A stretch of DNA of 10,894 nt, from positions 1 to 10,894 of the forward strand of contig JAKQYG010000098.1 in the NCBI GenBank assembly GCA_023356515.1, written 5' to 3'. This document shows positions 5,555 through 10,894 of the stretch, in pieces. The notes under the pieces were generated by a model that was given only the letters and a program-made list of their open reading frames with translations, did not search any database and was not told the origin of the DNA. The DNA comes from Trichodesmium sp. MAG_R04 (GTDB lineage Bacteria > Cyanobacteriota > Cyanobacteriia > Cyanobacteriales > Microcoleaceae). How positions within the stretch are numbered: position 1 is the stretch's first letter; the number at the start of each line of letters is the position of its first letter. The translations under genes and the position numbers were made by a program.

Positions 5555-7438
5555 ATGGAAAAAAAATTAAAACGCGATCGCGGACGAATTATCACAGCTT
5601 CTGGGCTGAAAAAATTAAATGAAGCTATTGAAGAATGGAAACAGCAATACAACCTCAGGGGTACTCTGGCAGAAATTGAAGCAGAGTCTGGAGTGGGTTC
5701 AGACACTATTAGTAAAATTAGACAAGGACGAGTAGGTGCAGACCTCAGCAAAATTCAACAACTTTTTGCTGCTTTTGGTCTGACATTGGATGAAGCTGAC
5801 TACCGCTCTGGAAAACAAAGCTCATCTCAAACGGACTCAGAACCTCTAGCACAACTACTACCACTGTTAAATGATGAACAAATAGTGGCTCAAAATAGTT
5901 TCCAAATTTTCATCAGTTATAATAGTCAAGACCCAGATAAAGAATTGGCGCGACAGTTTGAAATAGCTCTCACTGCTGCTGGTCATCAGGTATTTATGGC
6001 AGGAGATGATATTCGTCTGGGAGAAAATTGGTTTCGTCGAATTAATGAAGAATTGAAACGTTGTGACTATTTGTTGTTATTTTTGCCTCCCCAGTCAGCC
6101 CAAAGTGAGTTGCTTACCTATCAAGTGCAACTTGCTAGAGAATTACAATTTTCCCGACCAGACCGTAAACCTGTAATTTTACCAATTCGGGTAGGTTTTT
6201 CTCTGGGTACAGCTCTCAACCATGACTTGCGTGGTTATCTCTATCGCATTCAACAACGGGAGTGGCGATCGCCGGAAGATACAATTATTATTCTTAAGGA
6301 AGTTTTGACTCTTCTAGCTGTTCCACCAAGTAATATTGCCTTGGAAGTAGAGGAGAAAACAGAAATTTCTCTGACTGAAGAAATTAGTAGTGTTAGTTCT
6401 GCTAACTCTCCACCTATGCCCTCTGCAGAACCAGAAATACCAGGAGGACAAATTGATGTAGCATCCACTTTTTATATCGAGCGTCCCCCCATAGAAGAAC
6501 GTTGTTATCAAACTATCTTACAACCAAGCGGTTTGATTAGAATTAAAGCGCCCCGACAAATGGGAAAAACTTCTTTAATGGCTAAAATTTTACATTATGC
6601 TGCACTGCAAGGATATCGGACAGTAACTTTGAGTTTTCAGTTAGTAGATAAAGAAGTTTTTAGTCATCTCGAAAAGTTCTTAAAATGGTTTTGTGCTTAT
6701 GTGGGACGGGAGTTAGGTCTGCCAAATCAATTAGATGATTATTGGGATGATATTTTTGGTAGTAAAGTTAATTGTAAGGACTATTTTGAGAAATATTTAT
6801 TAGCACAAATAGATCATCCTTTAGTCTTAGGTTTAGATGAAATTGACCGAGTTTTTCAATATCCTGATATTGCGGAAGATTTTTTAGGATTATTACGGGC
6901 CTGGCATGAAGAATCAAAGCGACGTGCTATTTGGAAAAAGTTACGGTTATTAGTAGTACATTCTACAGAGGTTTATATTCCCATGAATATTAATCAATCT
7001 CCTTTTAACGTGGGATTACCTATAGATTTACCAGAATTTAATCCACAGCAAGTTAAGGATTTAGCATCCCGACATAATTTGAATTGGTCAGAGCAAGAAG
7101 TAGGAAAATTAATGTCAGTTATTGGTGGGCATCCCTATTTAGTTAGGGTAGCATTATATCACATTTCTAAACAGGATTTGTCTCTAGAAGATTTAGCGGA
7201 AAATGTAATGACTGAAACTGGTATTTATAGTGACCATTTGCGACGACATTTATGGAATTTAGGGGAATATCCAGAGTTAGTTACAGCAATGAGAAATATA
7301 GTTTCTGAGAATTATAGCAAAAATTTAACAGGGATGTTGGGTTTTAAATTAGATAGTTTGGGTTTAGTAAAATGGCAGAGCAATAAATATCATCCCAAGT
7401 GTGAGTTATATCGTCAATATTTTCAGGTTCATTTATAA
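5555..7438 (+). CDS. HTH-TIR-AAA_35 (STAND-like) multidomain protein
   Basis: This 627-residue protein has three modules. Residues about 10-85 form a helix-turn-helix-like domain (T-L-A-E-I-E-A-E-S-G-V-G-S-D-T-I-S-K-I, ending G-L-T-L-D-E-A-D-Y), a type common at the N-terminus of cyanobacterial NTPases. Residues about 115-250 form a TIR domain (F-Q-I-F-I-S-Y-N-S-Q-D; D-I-R-L-G-E-N-W; C-D-Y-L-L-L-F-L). After a Ser/Pro linker, residues about 295-627 match the AAA-like ATPase family AAA_35: Walker A A-P-R-Q-M-G-K-T (332-339), Walker B L-V-L-G-L-D-E-I-D (423-431) and a winged-helix-like tail. Bacterial TIR domains often hydrolyse NAD+ in defence or signalling, but the expected catalytic Glu position appears to be Gln190 (S184-E-L-L-T-Y-Q190). 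I infer a regulated signalling or defence switch in the cytoplasm; ligand and output are unknown. It stands alone, ends at a terminator, and has no obvious SD. Confidence 0.87.
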   Translation: MEKKLKRDRGRIITASGLKKLNEAIEEWKQQYNLRGTLAEIEAESGVGSDTISKIRQGRVGADLSKIQQLFAAFGLTLDEADYRSGKQSSSQTDSEPLAQLLPLLNDEQIVAQNSFQIFISYNSQDPDKELARQFEIALTAAGHQVFMAGDDIRLGENWFRRINEELKRCDYLLLFLPPQSAQSELLTYQVQLARELQFSRPDRKPVILPIRVGFSLGTALNHDLRGYLYRIQQREWRSPEDTIIILKEVLTLLAVPPSNIALEVEEKTEISLTEEISSVSSANSPPMPSAEPEIPGGQIDVASTFYIERPPIEERCYQTILQPSGLIRIKAPRQMGKTSLMAKILHYAALQGYRTVTLSFQLVDKEVFSHLEKFLKWFCAYVGRELGLPNQLDDYWDDIFGSKVNCKDYFEKYLLAQIDHPLVLGLDEIDRVFQYPDIAEDFLGLLRAWHEESKRRAIWKKLRLLVVHSTEVYIPMNINQSPFNVGLPIDLPEFNPQQVKDLASRHNLNWSEQEVGKLMSVIGGHPYLVRVALYHISKQDLSLEDLAENVMTETGIYSDHLRRHLWNLGEYPELVTAMRNIVSENYSKNLTGMLGFKLDSLGLVKWQSNKYHPKCELYRQYFQVHL

Positions 7439-7462
7439 GGTTAATCTTAAACTAGTCTGCAC

Positions 7463-7495
7463 TATTCCCTGACTTTTAGCAGGGAATATTTTTTT
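7463..7495 (+). terminator. Rho-independent terminator of the TIR-AAA gene
   Basis: The stem TATTCCCTG (7463-7471) pairs perfectly with CAGGGAATA (7480-7488) around an 8-nt loop, followed by seven T (7489-7495). It lies 24 nt after the TIR-AAA stop codon. No T-run follows on the minus strand, so it should not serve pcrA, which converges from the right. Confidence 0.85.
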
Positions 7496-7544
7496 CCAAT
7501 CAGAACTTTGTACTTTCCAGTAGAACTATTTATCCCCCCTTATT

Positions 7545-9890
7545 TTAATTCAACTTTTCCATTAATTCTGTTTTTGGGTCAATAATTTTTTTACTCTTAC
7601 CAAATTTAATAGCTAAACTTATCTTTTTTCCCTCACCAAAAATATTTGTCACCAACCCCATGCCAAAATTTTCGTGCATCACTGTATCCCCTACTTGCCA
7701 ATTTTTTATTTGATTACTTACTGATTTTTTGGCAATAGTATTTTTTTTCTTTTTGCTTTGATATTTTGACCGATAAATTACTTTTTTCATAGCATTAGTA
7801 TTAACTAAATCTTCAGGTAATTCTCCTAAAAATTGAGATGGAACTGTAGTATCTCGTACTCCCCAAACTTGTCGTCTATTAGCTGCATAAGAAAGAAATA
7901 ATTGTTCTTGGGCTCTGGTGATACCTACATAACAAAGTCGCCTTTCTTCTTCCAAAGATAAAGGGTCATCTATACTTCGGAAATGTGGTAATAAACCTTG
8001 TTCTAAACCAACCATAAATACCACAGGAAATTCCAAACCTTTAGCGGAATGTAAAGTCATTAATGATACGGCTTTCTGCCCATCTTGGATATTATCTAGA
8101 TCAGAAGCCAAAGAAGCATTTGCCAAAAAACTTTCTAAATTTGTATCTTCATTATCGTCTTGAAACTGAGCTACAGCACTACATAATTCTCCTAAATTGG
8201 CCAGTCGATTATCTGCATCTTCCGTACCCTGTTTTTTTAAATCTTCAATATAACCAGAATCTTCCAAAATTCCCTCAACAATTTCCAGAGCACTCAAATT
8301 TTGTACCTGATCTTGCCAATGTTGAATTATCTCAGCAAATTTATTTACGGCTTTTGATGAACGACCTGCTAAAACATTAACAGAAGTTGGTTCATTAATA
8401 ATTTCCCACAAAGGTATTCCCATCTCTGAACTAGTATTTAATAAACTATCAATAGTTGTCTTGCCAATTCCTCTTCTTGGAGTATTAATAATTCTGAGTA
8501 AACTAATAGTATCAGCAGGATTTGCAATTAATCGCAAATAAGCTAAAGCATCCTTAATTTCTTTCCTGTCATAAAATTTTAATCCCCCAATTATCACATA
8601 TTTAATATTGTAATTAATCAACTTTTCTTCAAGGGGTCGTGACTGATGATTAGTTCGATAAAGTACAGCAAAACTACCTAAATTTAATTCTGAGTATTTG
8701 TTTGTAATTTCCTCAATTTTGCTACAAATAAATTCTGCTTCTTCTAACTCGTTTTCAGCTTTATAACAATAAATTTCTTCCCCTAAACCTCTGGTTGGCT
8801 TAAGAATTTTATCAATGCGTTGAGTATTATTTTCAATTAACTTATTTGCTATTTCTAGAATATTTTCTCGTGAGCGATAATTTTCTTCCAACTTAATCAT
8901 TGTCCGGGTATTTTCATCAGATAAACCATCACCAAAATCATTCTGAAAATCCAGTAAAATTGTATAATCTGCCATGCGGAAAGAGTAAATAGATTGATCT
9001 ACGTCTCCTACTACAAAAACAGAACGATTTTTCCAGTTATTAAAATATCTAGGGTCTTCAGCATTAGTGACTAAGAATCTGATAAAGTTATATTGAGTTC
9101 GATTAGTATCTTGATATTCATCGACTAAAATGTGATTAAAATGTTGATGCCAATAAGCTAATACTTGTTCATTTTGCCGAAATAATTCTACAGGTATTCT
9201 GATTAGATCGTCAAAATCAAGAGCATTATTCCCAGCTAAATTATCTTGATAAATTTCATAGACTTCAGCAATTACCCTTCCCCGATAATCTGGTTCTGCT
9301 TTTTGATATTCTATGGGTGACATTCCTTTATTTTTAGCATTACCAATAGCATATCTCACAGAACGTGGGTCAAATTTTCTATCATCTAAATTTAGATTTT
9401 TAGTAACAATTTTCTTAATTAAACTTTGAGCATCACTTTCATCAAATATAGAAAAATTTTTGTCCCAACGACGTTTTTTTTCATCCTGATATTTGTTAAT
9501 ATCAAATCGTAAAATACGAGCGCAAAGACTATGAAAGGTTCCCATCCATAAATGCTTTGTGATATTTTTGTAGATATGTGAGTGCAGCCTTGTTTGTTCT
9601 TCTGGTGTTAAAGCTGAAAATGCTTTACCATATTTTGCTTCTGCCTGTTGTTGAGCAAATAGTCTCTCGATGCGGTTTTTCATTTCTCGCGCAGCTTTAT
9701 TTGTAAATGTTACCGCTAGAATATTTTCTGGATGTACATGATGATGATCTATTAGATGCGCCACACGATAAGTCAACGCTCTTGTTTTGCCAGAACCAGC
9801 TCCTGCTACGACCAACATCGGTCCACAAAAATGTTGTACTGCTTGGCTTTGGGATAAATTTAGCTGACTCAGAAAGTTACTAGTTTGCAT
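7545..9890 (-). CDS. pcrA: ATP-dependent DNA helicase PcrA (UvrD/Rep superfamily 1A)
   Basis: This 781-residue protein carries the full UvrD/PcrA motif set: Q motif L-N-L-S-Q-S-Q-A (10-17), motif I V-A-G-A-G-S-G-K-T-R (28-37), Ia V-T-F-T-N-K-A-A-R-E-M (60-70), II L-V-D-E-Y-Q-D-T-N (255-263), III G-D-V-D-Q-S-I-Y-S-F-R (295-305), IV E-E-N-Y-R-S-R-E-N-I (335-344), V L-H-S-A-K-G-L-E-F (613-621) and VI Y-V-G-I-T-R-A (654-660). A basic linker (about 700-725) leads to a C-terminal Tudor-like domain (W-Q-V-G-D-T-V-M-H-E-N-F-G-M-G, 731-745); in other PcrA proteins this part binds RNA polymerase. The enzyme is a 3'-5' translocase/helicase acting in nucleotide-excision repair, replication restart and removal of R-loops or stalled polymerase. 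The segment between motifs Ia and Ib (about 78-112) is longer than in Bacillus PcrA. ATG at 9890 has no SD, and a heptamer array begins 17 bp upstream. No terminator is visible downstream. Confidence 0.93.
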   Translation of the reverse strand: MQTSNFLSQLNLSQSQAVQHFCGPMLVVAGAGSGKTRALTYRVAHLIDHHHVHPENILAVTFTNKAAREMKNRIERLFAQQQAEAKYGKAFSALTPEEQTRLHSHIYKNITKHLWMGTFHSLCARILRFDINKYQDEKKRRWDKNFSIFDESDAQSLIKKIVTKNLNLDDRKFDPRSVRYAIGNAKNKGMSPIEYQKAEPDYRGRVIAEVYEIYQDNLAGNNALDFDDLIRIPVELFRQNEQVLAYWHQHFNHILVDEYQDTNRTQYNFIRFLVTNAEDPRYFNNWKNRSVFVVGDVDQSIYSFRMADYTILLDFQNDFGDGLSDENTRTMIKLEENYRSRENILEIANKLIENNTQRIDKILKPTRGLGEEIYCYKAENELEEAEFICSKIEEITNKYSELNLGSFAVLYRTNHQSRPLEEKLINYNIKYVIIGGLKFYDRKEIKDALAYLRLIANPADTISLLRIINTPRRGIGKTTIDSLLNTSSEMGIPLWEIINEPTSVNVLAGRSSKAVNKFAEIIQHWQDQVQNLSALEIVEGILEDSGYIEDLKKQGTEDADNRLANLGELCSAVAQFQDDNEDTNLESFLANASLASDLDNIQDGQKAVSLMTLHSAKGLEFPVVFMVGLEQGLLPHFRSIDDPLSLEEERRLCYVGITRAQEQLFLSYAANRRQVWGVRDTTVPSQFLGELPEDLVNTNAMKKVIYRSKYQSKKKKNTIAKKSVSNQIKNWQVGDTVMHENFGMGLVTNIFGEGKKISLAIKFGKSKKIIDPKTELMEKLN

Positions 9891-9906
9891 AGTTTGGATA
9901 TTATTA

Positions 9907-10018
9907 TTAGGTGTTAAGTTTTAGGTTTTAGGTGGCAGGTGTTAGGTGGCAGGTGTTAGGTGTTAGGTTTTAGGTTTTAGGTGGCAGGTGTTAGGTGGCA
10001 GGTGTTAGGTTTTAGGTT
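9907..10018 (+). repeat. Heptanucleotide tandem array 1 (16 units, G-rich on plus)
   Basis: There are sixteen consecutive 7-bp units of three kinds: TTAGGTT (a), TTAGGTG (b) and GCAGGTG (c), with one variant TTAAGTT. The order is b a' a b c b c b a a b c b c a a, so a higher-order block of b-c-b-c plus a-a repeats. It resembles the short tandemly repeated repetitive (STRR) heptamers described in filamentous cyanobacteria. It ends 17 bp from the pcrA start codon, so it lies in the pcrA leader or promoter. Confidence 0.9.
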
Positions 10019-10246
10019 TTGTGCATTTAAACCACTTATTCTTGTATACCTCAGTTTAGAGAAAAAAAACTTCTAAATTCTAAATTATCAGACTTGGCCA
10101 CGGATATAAAGATAAGAGAATTTTATCTCCATCTCCTTATGTCCCATTTTGAGATGGCTTGGGGGTGTTGATGGCCTTCCCAGTAGTGGCTCTCAAGATA
10201 TTTCTCCTCGCAATAACAATATACAATTAAACAGGCGATCGCTCCT

Positions 10247-10345
10247 ATACAGCGCTTTTCAAATTAATGAACTACATCACTATAACGTTGTAGGGATGTA
10301 GCATACAAGGTTCCTACTGTGGTTGACCGACATGAAAACTGTTTA
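10247..10345. repeat. TIR-bounded palindromic repeat, copy 2 (degraded 3' end)
   Basis: It is homologous to 447-553: it begins ATACAGCGCTTTTCAAATTA, keeps the GAACTACATC and TTGTAGGGA segments, and ends TGAAAACTG followed by TTTAA instead of CTGTAA. The central hairpin is weakened (GTAGGGAT against GTTCCTAC). The HIP1 octamer at 10235-10242 is just upstream. Confidence 0.75.
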
Positions 10346-10468
10346 ACAACAAAAACTATGAAATAAGTAGATAGACCCAACCACTCCAACAATTAAATTA
10401 GGGGATGGCCAGACAAAGATTATGGCATCCAAGGATGATTTTTTGGGGTGAGTTTGGCGATCGCTCTC

Positions 10469-10568
10469 ATACAGCGTTTTCAAATTAATGAACTACATCA
10501 CCATAACCTTGTAGGGAGGTTGGATACAACGTTCCTGCTGTGGTTGACCGACATGAAAACTGCTGTAA
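10469..10568. repeat. TIR-bounded palindromic repeat, copy 3
   Basis: It is in the same orientation as copy 2 and begins about 123 bp after copy 2 ends. It starts ATACAGCGTTTTCAAATTA and ends GAAAACTGCTGTAA, so its right end matches copy 1. The central palindrome is degraded. The preceding GGCGATCGCTC is shared with copy 2. Confidence 0.75.
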
Positions 10569-10592
10569 GCACATTGATAATTGTTTGAAAGG

Positions 10593-10735
10593 TTTTTCAT
10601 CCGCCAAGAAATAAATTTATTGGCTTACAGTAAAAGTCATCTAAAGATGACTAAATGTTAAAAAAATCCCGTCTCTTCTCTTGAGTCATCTGTCAAGATG
10701 ACTTCAGCTATTAGCCAAGGATTTTAATCCTTGGC
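10593..10735. repeat. Inverted pair of two-hairpin units, copy B
   Basis: The left unit has GCCAAGAAAT/ATTTATTGGC (10603-10624, one mismatch), an 11-nt linker, and GTCATCT/AGATGAC (10636-10651). The right unit is the same design inverted: GTCATCT-GTCA-AGATGAC (10685-10702), an 11-nt linker, and the perfect 10-bp stem GCCAAGGATT/AATCCTTGGC (10714-10735). The left unit aligns with 4348-4408 including the TTTTTCATCC lead-in. Together the four hairpins form a larger imperfect inverted repeat of about 130 bp with no coding capacity. Confidence 0.8.
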
Positions 10736-10767
10736 GATATCACTTGTTTTCTGGTTGTTAATCTTTA

Positions 10768-10894
10768 AACCTAAAACCTAACACCTGCCACCTAAAACCT
10801 AACACCTGCCACCTAAAACCTAACACCTGCCACCTAAAACCTAACACCTGCCACCTAAAACCTAACACCTAAAACCTAACACCTAACACCTAAC
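10768..10894 (-). repeat. Heptanucleotide tandem array 2 (18+ units, C-rich on plus, truncated by window)
   Basis: The heptamers are the reverse complements of those in array 1: AACCTAA, CACCTAA and CACCTGC. The order on the plus strand starts with two AACCTAA, then four copies of a 21-bp block (CACCTGC, CACCTAA, AACCTAA), then mixed CACCTAA and AACCTAA units to the edge. The array continues past the window, so its full length is unknown. Confidence 0.9.

Larger units (their letters stand above)
9891..10894. other. Gene-free repeat-rich region upstream of pcrA
   Basis: This 1-kb stretch contains no ORF I can support. In order it holds a heptamer array (9907-10018), AT-rich unique sequence (10019-10246), two copies of a TIR-bounded repeat (10247-10345 and 10469-10568) each preceded by a HIP1 octamer, an inverted pair of two-hairpin units (10593-10735), and a second heptamer array in the opposite orientation running off the window (10768 onward). 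The pcrA promoter must lie here, possibly within or beyond the first array. Confidence 0.7.

Noticed and set aside
5542..5751. Minus-strand ORF of 69 codons across the start of the TIR-AAA gene
   Set aside because: It is antisense to a clear HTH coding region, and its Ser/Arg/Pro-rich, low-complexity product is typical of a shadow frame.
6250..6511. Two overlapping minus-strand ORFs within the TIR-AAA gene
   Set aside because: Both lie opposite the TIR-AAA linker region and have no domain or start signal.
8063..8380. Plus-strand ORF of 105 codons inside pcrA
   Set aside because: It is antisense to conserved helicase sequence with no recognisable domain; a shadow of pcrA codon usage.
9907..10018. 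CRISPR array
   Set aside because: The units are contiguous heptamers with no spacers and there are no cas genes; it is a simple tandem array.

Overview
The window reads as chromosomal DNA of an AT-rich cyanobacterium, probably filamentous. Evidence: five copies of the HIP1 octamer GCGATCGC (941-948, 5574-5581, 6265-6272, 10235-10242, 10457-10464), several cyanobacterial protein types (DICT sensory domain, DUF3754, a small single-helix protein resembling Psb35, HTH-TIR-AAA_35 architecture, a cyanobacterial-type PcrA), and gaps rich in dispersed palindromes, MITE-like elements and heptanucleotide tandem arrays.

Layout: a lipoprotein-type histidine phosphatase enters from the left edge on the minus strand (1-352). 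A 435-bp gap holds one copy of a TIR-bounded repeat (447-553). Next come a DICT plus degenerate HD-GYP protein (788-2188, minus), a 756-bp gap with a clean 91-bp MITE and its target duplication (2460-2550), a DUF3754/TMEM143-like membrane protein (2945-4273, plus), a two-hairpin repeat between convergent ends (4348-4408), a 58-residue single-helix protein (4463-4639, minus), a TPR protein with a C-terminal membrane anchor (about 4830-5360, plus), and a HTH-TIR-STAND/AAA protein (5555-7438, plus) ending at a good intrinsic terminator. The helicase gene pcrA (7545-9890, minus) converges on it. The last 1 kb has no gene: two heptamer arrays in opposite orientation (9907-10018 and 10768 to the edge) enclose two more copies of the TIR-bounded repeat and an inverted pair of two-hairpin units.

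The genes do not form one operon; neighbours are mostly divergent or convergent single units separated by repeats. No functional link is evident among the phosphatase, DICT, DUF3754, small membrane and TPR genes. The most system-like gene is the TIR-STAND protein, which has the architecture of a sensor/effector defence or signalling protein but appears to lack the usual TIR NADase glutamate. The densest unexplained structure is the repeat-packed region upstream of pcrA. No tRNA, rRNA, CRISPR array or transposase gene was seen.
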